Assembly: GCA_012735535.1 (NCBI GenBank) | Contig: JAAYHC010000023.1 | Span: forward strand, 1 to 43,236 | Reading direction: 5' to 3' | Source of the DNA: Bacillota bacterium | Lineage (GTDB): Bacteria; Bacillota; UBA5301 | Length of the DNA stretch: 43,236 nt | In this document: positions 1-9,577 of the stretch, in pieces | How positions within the stretch are numbered: the first letter of the stretch is position 1 | Layout of the letters: each line of letters starts with the position of its first letter | The notes under the pieces: generated by a model | The model's database searches: none | Seen by the model: the letters and a program-made list of their open reading frames with translations, nothing else | What the model was told of the DNA's origin: nothing | Translations under genes and position numbers: made by a program

Positions 1-195
1 CTCGGCTGCCAAGACGGCTCCAATCGTCAGGCTGATAATTGCCCATTCCAGTAGGGTCAGCCTGTAGACTATCCCGGCGATGACAACCAGCACCGCCACT
101 ACCAGATGGATCTGCATATTCTGCTGCGAACGCACAGCATACCTGATGCCCTGCCAGGCATAACCAAAACTCTTGCCGAGCCTGTCAATCTTCAT
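1..195 (-). CDS. dgkA: Diacylglycerol kinase / undecaprenol kinase family, 3' truncated by window edge
   Basis: Minus-strand reading from ATG at 195: MKIDRLGKSFGYAWQGIRYAVRSQQNMQIHLVVAVLVVIAGIVYRLTLLEWAIISLTIG...; DgkA-like N-terminus, and position after ybeY matches conserved synteny. Confidence 0.85.
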   Translation of the reverse strand, partial: MKIDRLGKSFGYAWQGIRYAVRSQQNMQIHLVVAVLVVIAGIVYRLTLLEWAIISLTIGAVLAAE

Positions 196-204
196 ACGCA
201 GCCT

Positions 205-693
205 TCACTCTCTAGTGAGCCCGGCCTGCACCAAATAGCGCTCTTCTGCCGCCCTCATCAGCAAACGATCGTGCTCGGCCAAGTGATCATAACCCAACAA
301 ATGCAGCAAACCATGTACAAACAAATAGGAAATCTCCCGGCTATACGAATGACCATACAAATCAGCTTGTCGCCAGGCGGTGTCCAAGGAAATCACAATA
401 TCACCCAATACGAGCGGGCCCTCTGCCTCATCACCCGGCTCTATAATGATCTGACCGGGAGCCGTATACTCATATAAGGGAAAAGAGAGGACATCGGTAG
501 CTGAATCGTTTTGTCTATATTCCCTGTTTAACTCCTGGATACGCTCATCATTGGTGAACAATACGCTGACTTCAGCCGCACGGCCAAGCTCAGCCGCAAT
601 AATCTCTTTAGCCAAAGTTTCAAGGGTATTGCCGAGACTCTGGTCGAGTTCGATTTCGCCGTGTTCATTCGTAATAATCACCTCGGTGCCCAC
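205..693 (-). CDS. ybeY: Endoribonuclease YbeY (rRNA maturation factor)
   Basis: HGLLHLLGYDH metal-binding motif (H-G-x-LHLxGYDH); likely GTG start at 693 with GGGGAGGTGA RBS rather than the longer ORF start at 759. Confidence 0.95.
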   Translation of the reverse strand: MGTEVIITNEHGEIELDQSLGNTLETLAKEIIAAELGRAAEVSVLFTNDERIQELNREYRQNDSATDVLSFPLYEYTAPGQIIIEPGDEAEGPLVLGDIVISLDTAWRQADLYGHSYSREISYLFVHGLLHLLGYDHLAEHDRLLMRAAEERYLVQAGLTRE

Positions 694-697
694 GGGC

Positions 698-2872
698 TCA
701 CCTCCCCTTTTTTGCTTCCATTTCCTTGAGTAGTTTGTCCGGGTATTCGACCCGGGCATGGAAAATACCGGTCAAAACCCTGACAAAGCTATTGGCGATA
801 GTATCAAGGTCTTTGAGCGTCAAGTCGGACTCATCCAACTGTCCATCGTCCAACCGCTCTTTGATGATTTTCCGGACCATAGCTTCGATCCGCCCGGGAG
901 TTGGCCTTTGCATCGAGCGGACCGCCGCCTCCGTGGCATCAGCCAACATCACGATCGCCGCTTCTTTAGTTTGTGGTTTCGGCCCGGTATAATGAAAATC
1001 TTGTTCCTCGATCGTACCGTCTTTCTCATTTTCTTGGGCCCGATGAAAGAAGTACTTAACCAGATCGGTCCCATGATGCTGCTGGATGATATCGGTGATC
1101 ACCTGCGGAAGCTTAGCCTCTTTGGCCATCTCAACGCCATCTTTGACGTGTGAAGTGATGATCAACGTACTTAAGCTCGGCGAGATTTTATCATGCGGAT
1201 TCTCCTGGGCAAACTGATTCTCGACAAAAAAGTACGGACGCTTCAGTTTCCCAATATCGTGATAGTATGCTCCAACCCGCGCCAACAGCGGGTCTGCATT
1301 CACCGCCTCGGCGGCCGCTTCGGCCATGTTGGCCACCATCAGACTATGGTGGTAGGTGCCCGGGGCCTCAACCAACAACCGTTTCATCAACGGCTGATTC
1401 GGATTGGATAACTCGAGCAGTTTAATCGCCGAAGTAATCCCGAAGAGGCTCTCCAGATAGGCGAGTGAGCCAATCGCCAAAATAGACGAAACGATGCCGT
1501 TAACCAGACCCAGATAGCTTTGTTTGATGACCGAAAGCTCATACTGAAACAGACCGATGCCCAAGATGGTAAAGAAGGTGACCCCGGCAACGATGCCGCC
1601 GGCGCGCATCAGGTCGCTGCGCTGGCTCACCTTGGACACAGAAAAGATCGCGGTCAATCCGCCAACGAGAGCGACAACCATGAACCGGAAATCGCCATTG
1701 CCTGCAACCACCCCGACTACAACCGCCAAGAACACGGCTGTCATTACCGCAACCCTGGCATCAATGAGAATGGCTATCAGCATTGTCGCAAAGGCCACCG
1801 GGATGATATAGCCGATACCCGGCCAGGGAATGGCGCTCAGAATTTTGGCGGCAAAGGTCGTCGTTACCGTGACCAAGCCCAACAGGGCTAAGAGAGATTC
1901 ATCTTTTATATAGCGCGGCTCATATTGGTAGATGAAAAACCCCAGCAGAGCGACCATGATCAGGGTCAAGATCGCGATCCCCAGGAAATTGATTAACCCA
2001 CCTTCACCCCGCTGTAGGCCCAGTTCCCGCAGGATCCTCAGGTCTTCTTGGTCGATCACATCACCGCGCCGGACAATCGCTTGTCCCTTGAGAATCCGCA
2101 CCGGTTCGACGGACTGGCGGGCAATCTCTTGGCCGCGCTGTACGGCATCCGGATCTAAAACCAGATTCGGTCGGAGCAGACCGGCAACGATGGTTGCCAC
2201 CGGTTCCAGCGGAAGCGACGCGTTTAACCGATCCGCCAAATCCCGCTCCAACTTCTCCCGGACCTCGCCCAAGTTTTCCGGCGTGATCCGCTCGGACAAC
2301 AAATATGTATTGAGCAAAGTCGCAGCTATATTCTGCAACCGGGGCAAAGATTGAGTGCTATCCAACAGAGCCACTAGCTGCCACGGGCTGATCTGCGCCC
2401 CGGAGATCTCCTCAATTCGAGCGGCAGCTTCTTGGGCAATGCGAGTCCGCTGCTCCGTAATGGACCCGGCTTCCCCCAAACGTGGCTGTTCCATTTCAAC
2501 CAGGGCTTCACTGATCACCTGAAAGACCAGTTCGACCTGGTCGGCCGCGGCTCGAGCAATTTCTCGATTAATCACATAATTAGCCGGATCCTCTTTGATC
2601 AGTTTTAGCGCTTGTTCTTCGGCAGCTTGCCGCAGTTTGGCGGTTGCCGCCTCATCGATGATGGTTCGCGGCGCTTGAATATCGCGGGTGGCGACTTGTC
2701 CAACCTGCAGGTTTACTTGGCGTGGCTCCAGATTCGCACCAAGAATCGCAATCAGCGAAATGGTGAAAACAGCACCCAGCACCCAGCTTTTTTTAAGCAC
2801 GGAGCCTAATTGAACAGCTTGTTTTCTATTAAAGTAGTTTTTTATCGTTCGCCAAAAATCTCGTTTAGTCAT
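698..2872 (-). CDS. pgpH: 7TM-HD family cyclic-di-AMP phosphodiesterase PgpH / YqfF
   Basis: Extracellular domain, several TM helices, HD domain (APGTYHHSLMVANMAEAAAEAV..ARVGAYYHDIGKLKRPYFFVENQ); synteny with ybeY. Confidence 0.93.
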   Translation of the reverse strand: MTKRDFWRTIKNYFNRKQAVQLGSVLKKSWVLGAVFTISLIAILGANLEPRQVNLQVGQVATRDIQAPRTIIDEAATAKLRQAAEEQALKLIKEDPANYVINREIARAAADQVELVFQVISEALVEMEQPRLGEAGSITEQRTRIAQEAAARIEEISGAQISPWQLVALLDSTQSLPRLQNIAATLLNTYLLSERITPENLGEVREKLERDLADRLNASLPLEPVATIVAGLLRPNLVLDPDAVQRGQEIARQSVEPVRILKGQAIVRRGDVIDQEDLRILRELGLQRGEGGLINFLGIAILTLIMVALLGFFIYQYEPRYIKDESLLALLGLVTVTTTFAAKILSAIPWPGIGYIIPVAFATMLIAILIDARVAVMTAVFLAVVVGVVAGNGDFRFMVVALVGGLTAIFSVSKVSQRSDLMRAGGIVAGVTFFTILGIGLFQYELSVIKQSYLGLVNGIVSSILAIGSLAYLESLFGITSAIKLLELSNPNQPLMKRLLVEAPGTYHHSLMVANMAEAAAEAVNADPLLARVGAYYHDIGKLKRPYFFVENQFAQENPHDKISPSLSTLIITSHVKDGVEMAKEAKLPQVITDIIQQHHGTDLVKYFFHRAQENEKDGTIEEQDFHYTGPKPQTKEAAIVMLADATEAAVRSMQRPTPGRIEAMVRKIIKERLDDGQLDESDLTLKDLDTIANSFVRVLTGIFHARVEYPDKLLKEMEAKKGR

Positions 2873-4145
2873 TAATCACGAATCCTTCCCAGTTCGCAGG
2901 AGGTGGTTCCCCTACCGCAACCCGGCGGTGAAGCCCAATGTCTTCACGGGCACTCACCAAAACCTCCGCGCGCACTCGGCCGTCCTCGGTGAGGAACCGG
3001 ATCTGTTCATCTAAGATCGTGGCCTCCGGAGGCAACTGCGCCCTGATTTTCGCCCTGGCCAACCGGAGAGCCTCTAATTTAGCCTCCTCCGGTTCAATCT
3101 TAATCTGAACCGTTTGCAGCTCTCGGTATACCAAGCGGACTAGTCTAATTTCACCTAATCTCCAAGGCAGGGGCCAGTACCAGGTTTGTTCTTCGGTTTC
3201 AAATTCCACGTAGGGTGAGACTTTCCTCCCAAGCGCAAGCGTCCGCTCACCCAGGCCCAAGTAGTAAGCACACGTCTGCCTTCCGGTCCGCTCGCGTTGT
3301 TGCGAAGCATACCTCACCTCAGCCGCGGCATCATACCAAGTCAACGCCTGCACCAAACCATCGGCAAAAAGATAACCCCACCGACCCGCCCGGCCTAGTA
3401 AGGAATCAGGGCCTGGGGCTACATTTTCGTTATTATAAACCTCCGGACCGAAGTAATCAAGGGGGACAACCCCGCTAATCAAGACATCTCCCGCCTGAAC
3501 AGTTTGTCCTTTGCGGACTACCGGCAAGCCGGCAAAAGTAATGAGCGAATCAACGACTCCTGATTTCGCAGCCACCAAGTGACAGGGTTGATCCCGTTTC
3601 TCCTCAAAGGATGTCCGCAGCACCGCCTCGACAAACAGAGCAGTGCCCCGTATCTCAACAGCAGCCCAGGACAGTGACTCGAGCTCCGTTAGCAGCAACC
3701 TCTCCAACTCTCTGACCTCGATGCCCCTACTACGGACCCCGGTAGTTATCCCTGCTTGCCCCAGCACCGCTTTAACCTGAACTCGCACCTCCGGGGGAAC
3801 ATTGTCCAGATTGATGAACCAGATAAAACCGCTGGCTAAATACAGCAAGAGACCAACGGCAACAATCCCCACCATGAGGGCCTGATGCTGAAAAAGCCGG
3901 CGGGCCAGAAAAGGCAAGCCACGCCGGCGTCTGATCTCAACGGCCAGCCGTAAACTTTTAATAATCGGGCGCAACCGACGGAAGTCTTTGACCGAAACCG
4001 AGCAATAGAGCCGGTCCGGCACCGGCCGGGAAACGTTGCTAAGCACGATTCCCTCTCTGTTGGCCATATTGACAAAGGTTTCCAGTCGGGCCCCTTTGAC
4101 TCTGATGACAACATATCCTTGCAGACCGTAGCGGAAGAAACCCAC
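2865..4145 (-). CDS. yqfD: Sporulation protein YqfD
   Basis: N-terminal GYVVIRVKGARLETFVNMANREGI pattern, single TM then soluble domain; adjacent to yqfC. Confidence 0.9.
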   Translation of the reverse strand: MGFFRYGLQGYVVIRVKGARLETFVNMANREGIVLSNVSRPVPDRLYCSVSVKDFRRLRPIIKSLRLAVEIRRRRGLPFLARRLFQHQALMVGIVAVGLLLYLASGFIWFINLDNVPPEVRVQVKAVLGQAGITTGVRSRGIEVRELERLLLTELESLSWAAVEIRGTALFVEAVLRTSFEEKRDQPCHLVAAKSGVVDSLITFAGLPVVRKGQTVQAGDVLISGVVPLDYFGPEVYNNENVAPGPDSLLGRAGRWGYLFADGLVQALTWYDAAAEVRYASQQRERTGRQTCAYYLGLGERTLALGRKVSPYVEFETEEQTWYWPLPWRLGEIRLVRLVYRELQTVQIKIEPEEAKLEALRLARAKIRAQLPPEATILDEQIRFLTEDGRVRAEVLVSAREDIGLHRRVAVGEPPPANWEGFVIND

Positions 4146-4451
4146 CTACTTCTCCTCCTTCTGGGCCGCGAAGGAAGGAAAAGCTAAGGAGGATACCCGT
4201 CCATCCACTACGATCTCGGTTGCGCTGATGGAGGCGATGGAAAGTCGTTGACCCTCGAGCCTTAATTCGCCGCCTCGCGCCCGGATTCTGAGACAATCAG
4301 GTTGATATAAGATAATGCCGAGGTGGTTTTCGATGATCACCTGCACCCCGGCGACGACCGTAACCTTGGGCAGGTTTAAAACCACCTCTTCGGGCAAATC
4401 CAGCAACTTTGAGGCCCCGCTGATAAGCCCTTTGCGATGAATGGAGCGCAT
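4146..4451 (-). CDS. yqfC: Sporulation protein YqfC (YabP/YqfC family)
   Basis: 101 aa, LDLPEEVVLNLPKVTVVAGVQVIIENHLGI..Y pattern of YabP/YqfC proteins; directly upstream of yqfD. Confidence 0.9.
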   Translation of the reverse strand: MRSIHRKGLISGASKLLDLPEEVVLNLPKVTVVAGVQVIIENHLGIILYQPDCLRIRARGGELRLEGQRLSIASISATEIVVDGRVSSLAFPSFAAQKEEK

Positions 4452-4472
4452 AGAAATCCTCCCTCATGCAGA

Positions 4473-4502
4473 ATTCTATGCGCCCGAGAAAGGAAATTAT
4501 GC
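4473..4502 (-). promoter_or_regulatory. Putative sigma-E-type promoter for yqfC-yqfD
   Basis: Minus strand GCATAATT-N14-CATAGAAT (-35 KMATATT-like, -10 CATACANT-like), about 22 nt upstream of the yqfC start. Confidence 0.5.
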
Positions 4503-5162
4503 TCGGCCAAACTCTACGCTGCCCCGAAAGCCGCTACGCTGTTGAAAGGCACTTAGTTGTTGTTTCCAGCGCCGATTGAGCTCGGCTTCCATTTCCCGCC
4601 GGAGCAACTCAACATGTAACCGCAGGTCATCCTGATATGAATCGCGCAAACGTTGTTCAAACTCGAAACACTCCTGCTGATACCGTAAAGCATACTCCGT
4701 CTCCAACTCTCGCCGCAGCTTCTCCAGATCCACTGAAAAGTCCGCCGGTTGCGCTGTCTTCTCCGGCGCTAGTTTCTGCTCGGGATCTGATCGTAGCTGC
4801 AGTTTGGGCTCTTGGAGCAGGAACTCATCGGTAGCAAAACCGACCAGTCCTTGATTATCTTGCACCGTGATCGCCAGACTCACCAGGGTAGTCTCACCAA
4901 CTCGTGATCCAGGTCTAGGTTTAGTATTTCTCACCCGACAGTCAACCGCTACGGATTGTCCCGGCAGCGCCCCGAAAACCGTTACTTGTCGGCTAAAAGG
5001 CACCTTGTTTTCGCACCGCTTAACAATGCCTTCGGCATCGACAACAGATACGATCTGCTCCAGAATGCCTTCAATTAAAACTAAATCCGGCTTAACAACC
5101 TTACCGGAGACTTCCTTTGGCTCGGTTTCAATGCTTTTCAGCATCCACTCATGGTTATTCAT
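4497..5162 (-). CDS. SPOCS/DUF3794-like domain protein with C-terminal coiled-coil (putative spore coat-associated)
   Basis: LVLIEGILEQIVSVVDAEGIVKRCENKVPFSRQVTVFGALPGQSVAVDCRV resembles the SPOCS (DUF3794) fold signature; C-terminal half is heptad-rich (LEKLRRELETEYALRYQQECFEFEQRLRDSYQDDLRLHVELLRREMEAELNRRW). Confidence 0.6.
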   Translation of the reverse strand: MNNHEWMLKSIETEPKEVSGKVVKPDLVLIEGILEQIVSVVDAEGIVKRCENKVPFSRQVTVFGALPGQSVAVDCRVRNTKPRPGSRVGETTLVSLAITVQDNQGLVGFATDEFLLQEPKLQLRSDPEQKLAPEKTAQPADFSVDLEKLRRELETEYALRYQQECFEFEQRLRDSYQDDLRLHVELLRREMEAELNRRWKQQLSAFQQRSGFRGSVEFGRA

Positions 5163-6217
5163 CGTTCAATCCTCCCAAGTAGTTGCCTGAATTCCGACCG
5201 CAACCTTTCCGGAAGATAATGGGCAGCGGTCCGCCGGGCCTGGTCGGCTAGCCTTCGGCGAAGGGGTTCATCGCCTGCCAGTTCTATGGTCAACCGACTT
5301 AATTCGGCCGGTGAAGACCAGTGAAACCCGTTCCAGCCAGGCTGAACAAGCTCCAGGGGTCCACCGGCGGCATAAACAAGTGGTACAACCCCCAAACTCA
5401 TAGCTTCCACTATACTAATGCCAAAATGCTCCGCTCGCTCCGGGGCCTTTGCCTCCTCACAGCCGGCACCATGCCAGAAGAGCTTGGCGCCGGCTAGATA
5501 CCTCAGCAGTTCACCCCGCGCAAGATCTGGTAAAATTTTGACCCGGCACCGAACAGCCAGTTGGCTTAGTTCACGCAGAAAGGCGCGGTCACGCTGACTT
5601 TGTCCCGATCCTCCAATAACATAATATTCCCAGGTTGGCATCTTGTCCCTGACAAGCGCAGAAAATGTGGTGAATAAAGCCCGATAACCCTTATTGTGCA
5701 GATCGGCCTGGAAACGCCCGATGCTGATGATCAGGTTTTGCCGCTCCAGAGTTGGCTGAATGGCCGGCAGGCCCGGCATGGCCGGGGCGATCACCACCGC
5801 ATCCAGCCCCCAGCGTTGTCTGATCCAATGTTGGCAATAGCGGGAGTAACAGATTACCGCCTGATATGAGGCCAAGACCTGCCGAGAAGGAGCTGCCCCG
5901 ACCGGAAACTGGATCACCAATATCCCGGTACGAGCTTGATTTACCGGCGGATCGCCCAAAGTCAGGCAGACAAAACGATCAAAACAGCGAGATAACTTGC
6001 TGACCTGCACATTGCTCAGCTGCGGTCGGCTGAGCCAATCTATTTCAGCCAGGCTAAGGCCAAAGCGCCGGTTTAACTGGTGACGCAGATCAGGCACCGG
6101 AGCAAGCAGGGTTGTCCGGCTATCCACGGCTAATTCTTTGGCCAACAAGGCAGCGTAGAGCTCCCCGCCTCCGAGAGCGGCAAAATACGGATCATAAACC
6201 AGACTAACCAGCGGCAA
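5159..6217 (-). CDS. Glycosyltransferase family 4 (GT-B)
   Basis: LGGGELYAALLAKEL N-terminus; C-terminal EHFGISIVEAMSLGVVPLVYAAGGPLELV; 4-nt overlap with downstream gene. Confidence 0.88.
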   Translation of the reverse strand: MPLVSLVYDPYFAALGGGELYAALLAKELAVDSRTTLLAPVPDLRHQLNRRFGLSLAEIDWLSRPQLSNVQVSKLSRCFDRFVCLTLGDPPVNQARTGILVIQFPVGAAPSRQVLASYQAVICYSRYCQHWIRQRWGLDAVVIAPAMPGLPAIQPTLERQNLIISIGRFQADLHNKGYRALFTTFSALVRDKMPTWEYYVIGGSGQSQRDRAFLRELSQLAVRCRVKILPDLARGELLRYLAGAKLFWHGAGCEEAKAPERAEHFGISIVEAMSLGVVPLVYAAGGPLELVQPGWNGFHWSSPAELSRLTIELAGDEPLRRRLADQARRTAAHYLPERLRSEFRQLLGRIER

Positions 6218-7316
6218 TTTGGGCCAACCTCTCTTTGATTCTTAAGGCGCTGTGTTCCCAGGTAAATTTGGCTAAGACGTCTTGCCGGGCTTTCGCGCCG
6301 AGCAACTTGGCCTCCTCCCGGTGCTCATACACCCACCGCATTAAAAAGCGCAGATGTTTCACGCTCGGCTTAGCCCAATAAAAACCTTGATAAACATGGT
6401 CGGTCCAAAAGCCGGCCGGGGTCGTTTTCTCCAAACGTTCCATATTTAAGAGCAGACTGTTAGAATGGTCCATGTACTCCAGATGAGCCGACCAGGCGGT
6501 ACAGATCACCGGCAGCCCGCTGGCCATCGCTTCGATCGCGGGCAAATTCCATCCCTCGCCCCGGGTCGGCAAGACGAAGCAGTCACCTGAGGAGTAAAAG
6601 CGGGGCATATCCGCGTACGGAATCACGTGATCCCATAAGATCGTACGTCGGCGCGCCGGGCCATGCTGGATTTTACTCAAATACTGTCTTCTCAACCGGG
6701 AAGGCTCGATTTTGGCGGTATTGGAAACCTTTAGAACCAGGCAGACATCATCTTTCTCCGTAAATTCACTGCTAAAAGCCTCCAAGAGGAATTCAAAACC
6801 TTTACGCGGGCGCCAATCAAAATTGGACAGAAAAGTGTACCCGGCTCGCTCGGGAATCTCCAGCGGCTCAAGTCCCGGTCGGAAGCGTTCTCCATCAACG
6901 CCAAAGGGCATTACTCTCACCTTGTCGGCCTGGACCCCGCTCTCAATGAAGGTCTTCCGGTTGAATTCGGAAGGAACCCAAATCTCATCCATCCGATTAC
7001 AAGCCTCAACCCAGGACCGGTGCAGACCGGTGGTTTCAATCATTGTCAAACCGATGTTGTAGCGGCCGGGGAAACGCTGAAAAGCCGGGGCGATCATGCT
7101 CTGGAGCACGGGCCAGCCCGGATTTTCCGGAGTCAGAGTAAGCCGGTGAAAGAACTCTCTTTGCTCTGCCGGTAAGCCGACATCCGGCAAGTCAATACCA
7201 ATGGGGTAGAGTTTGATCTGCACCCCGGCCGCGACCAATTTGGGAATAAGGTTCCGGTTCGATTCCGCATAACCGGTGATGTCATGGATATGTCCGTAAT
7301 AGGTGAGGCCTAGCAC
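6204..7316 (-). CDS. Glycosyltransferase family 4 (GT-B)
   Basis: VRVMPFGVDGERFRP; FVLPTRGEGWNLPAIEAMASGLPVICTAWSAHLEYM. Confidence 0.92.
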   Translation of the reverse strand: MLGLTYYGHIHDITGYAESNRNLIPKLVAAGVQIKLYPIGIDLPDVGLPAEQREFFHRLTLTPENPGWPVLQSMIAPAFQRFPGRYNIGLTMIETTGLHRSWVEACNRMDEIWVPSEFNRKTFIESGVQADKVRVMPFGVDGERFRPGLEPLEIPERAGYTFLSNFDWRPRKGFEFLLEAFSSEFTEKDDVCLVLKVSNTAKIEPSRLRRQYLSKIQHGPARRRTILWDHVIPYADMPRFYSSGDCFVLPTRGEGWNLPAIEAMASGLPVICTAWSAHLEYMDHSNSLLLNMERLEKTTPAGFWTDHVYQGFYWAKPSVKHLRFLMRWVYEHREEAKLLGAKARQDVLAKFTWEHSALRIKERLAQIAAG

Positions 7317-7329
7317 TAAGAACCCCTCC

Positions 7330-8475
7330 CTAATAGGTGGTATAATAGCCGTGCCGGTTCAGCGGCCGCAAAGTGCTGAGATGGCGGTACATTCGGCTAC
7401 AAGCGGCATCCCAGGTGTAATTAGCTAGAACACTTTCCCGGCCCAGTCTGCCGATGTTAGCTGCCCCAGGTCTGTTTTCAAATACCGAGCGCAGCAACAC
7501 GCCGAGATGGTGTGCACTGGGTCTGGCCCACATCGCCCCTTTGTATACGTGGTCATTGAATGGGTCAACCGGAGGGACGGGCTCAAAACACTCCACATTG
7601 ATCATCAAGGCATTCCCCGGATTGGCGTATTCCGTGTGACCGGACCAGTTCGTCACAATCACCGGCAACCCGGTGGCCATAGCTTCAATCGTCGGCATAC
7701 TCCACCCTTCGCCATGGCTGGGTAGTACAAAACAATCGGCAGCCCGGTAGAAGGCCGGCATCTCCTGATGCGAGACATTCTGTGTCCAAACGATGATTGT
7801 CGGCGGATCAGGCCGACACTCGCGGGCTAGCCTGTCAACTTCGCCCGGAATCCCGCTGAAATCGGCGCCCATGGTGTTAGTAATTTTCAAGATCAAACAC
7901 ACCTCATCTGCTGCCGAGAAGGTGTTGCAAAATGCTCTGACTAAGATATCCCAACCTTTACGCTTGTGCCAATCTAAGACCGACAGAAAAGTATAACCCC
8001 GGCGTCCAGGCACCGGATAAGCCGGTCCGTCCGGCCGAAAACGCTGGTGGTCAACACCAAACGGAAAAACCTTGACTTTTTCCGGACGCACCCCGCTGTT
8101 AACGAAGGTCTCCTGGTTAAAGCGTGACGGTACCCAAACCTCGTCCATGCGATTGCAGTAGTAGACCCAATGCGGGGTTAACCGGTCGGCCTCAAGCATG
8201 GTGACCCCGATGTTATAGCGGCCGGGTACGGCCTCGAAGCTGTTGGCCGGCCTGATTTGGAGGGTCACCGCCCGGTGGGAAACCCGATTATGGACGAGTC
8301 TGAGCAGCAAAGCCTCTAACTCCGGCTCGATCGGCACTTTAACCATCGGCACCGGAGCCGGCTCGACTTGTAGGGACACCCCCAGGGCATGTAATCCTTT
8401 GATGATCGCCCGGCTGACTTCGGCATAGCCGGAGACATCGAAGATATTCCCTTTAAACAGCACTTCCATGAGCAA
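7330..8475 (-). CDS. Glycosyltransferase family 4 (GT-B)
   Basis: VKVFPFGVDHQRFRP; FVLPSHGEGWSMPTIEAMATGLPVIVTNWSGHTEY; clear paralog of the neighbour. Confidence 0.92.
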   Translation of the reverse strand: MLMEVLFKGNIFDVSGYAEVSRAIIKGLHALGVSLQVEPAPVPMVKVPIEPELEALLLRLVHNRVSHRAVTLQIRPANSFEAVPGRYNIGVTMLEADRLTPHWVYYCNRMDEVWVPSRFNQETFVNSGVRPEKVKVFPFGVDHQRFRPDGPAYPVPGRRGYTFLSVLDWHKRKGWDILVRAFCNTFSAADEVCLILKITNTMGADFSGIPGEVDRLARECRPDPPTIIVWTQNVSHQEMPAFYRAADCFVLPSHGEGWSMPTIEAMATGLPVIVTNWSGHTEYANPGNALMINVECFEPVPPVDPFNDHVYKGAMWARPSAHHLGVLLRSVFENRPGAANIGRLGRESVLANYTWDAACSRMYRHLSTLRPLNRHGYYTTY

Positions 8476-8496
8476 ACCTTCCCCTTCCCCCTTGAA

Positions 8497-9573
8497 CTAA
8501 AAAGCCAAGCGCTGCTCGATTTGTTGACTTACTTGTTCCCAAGTCCAGTAAGTGCGCAGATGCAAACTGCCCAATCTCGCTTTCTCCCGGGCAGCCGCAT
8601 AATTGTTGTAGACAAAACGCATCGCCTCGCGCAGCTCGCTGAGGCTCGGTTCAAACCAGAACGGCCGACCGACCGTGCGTACGCCGCCAATTAAAGCCGG
8701 GTCGATCTCTCGCACTTTGCCGCGGACAAAGTACACCATATCGCTGTTGGCATATTCGGGCACCGGACCATAAAATGAGGTGATCGTCGGGATACCGCAA
8801 GCCAAAGCCTCGGCAACCGGCAGACAAAAACCCTCGGTTCGGTACGGATGCACCAAACAATGGCAGGCCCGGTAGATCCCCGGAATTTGCGTTGCGGAAA
8901 TCTCATCATACAAATAGAGGATTTCCGGGCGACTGGGATCACGACTAAGCGCATCAAGATAGGTCGAGCGACCGTAGAAAAAATCTTTGATGACCAGGCA
9001 GACATCTTCCCGCGGGCTGAATTCCTCGAAAAACGCTCGGAGCAATAAATCGAAACCTTTACGGCCGCCCGCCCGCGTTCCACCGACATAGAGAAACCGA
9101 AAGCTGCGTCTGGTCGGCAAGCGCGCCGCGGGCACATCCGGATTAAACAGGTCCGGCTCAACTCCACAGGGGATGACGTGTAGTTTAGCCAGTGGGATGC
9201 CGCTACGCAGAAATACATCCCGCACAAAATTGGAATACACCCAGATCTCATCCGGTTCGGTCTGCAAAGGGCGCACCCAGTCCACCGGTAAGAAGCCGTA
9301 CTCCCACGGTAGAATGACCGCCAAACGGCCATTCGCCGGACGATGAAACTCGGGCGGATAGACATGCCGCACGGTAAGCCCGTCGGGAACCGGACCAGGC
9401 AGCCCTAAGAGCGGACGATACCGGGCATCCTCGCTGATATTAGGCATCTGACCGCCGCGCTTAATCGCGCTTACGGTTACCCCCCGGCGTAGTAAAGCTA
9501 AGGCCGTCTCACGGTTAAAATGAGCAAAACTATGATAAGTGAAGAATTCGCCTTCGATCGTAATCGGACGCAT
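8497..9573 (-). CDS. Glycosyltransferase family 4 (GT-B)
   Basis: LHVIPCGVEPDLFNP; LVHPYRTEGFCLPVAEALACGIPTITSFYGPVPEY; likely start ATG at 9573 (MRPITIEGEFFTYHSF). Confidence 0.9.
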   Translation of the reverse strand: MRPITIEGEFFTYHSFAHFNRETALALLRRGVTVSAIKRGGQMPNISEDARYRPLLGLPGPVPDGLTVRHVYPPEFHRPANGRLAVILPWEYGFLPVDWVRPLQTEPDEIWVYSNFVRDVFLRSGIPLAKLHVIPCGVEPDLFNPDVPAARLPTRRSFRFLYVGGTRAGGRKGFDLLLRAFFEEFSPREDVCLVIKDFFYGRSTYLDALSRDPSRPEILYLYDEISATQIPGIYRACHCLVHPYRTEGFCLPVAEALACGIPTITSFYGPVPEYANSDMVYFVRGKVREIDPALIGGVRTVGRPFWFEPSLSELREAMRFVYNNYAAAREKARLGSLHLRTYWTWEQVSQQIEQRLAF

Positions 9574-9577
9574 GCTC

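Noticed and set aside
8691-9365. 224-aa minus-strand ORF in another frame inside a glycosyltransferase gene
   Set aside because: Overlaps the clear GT4 coding frame, low-complexity composition (Arg/Ser/Cys rich), no recognisable domain.
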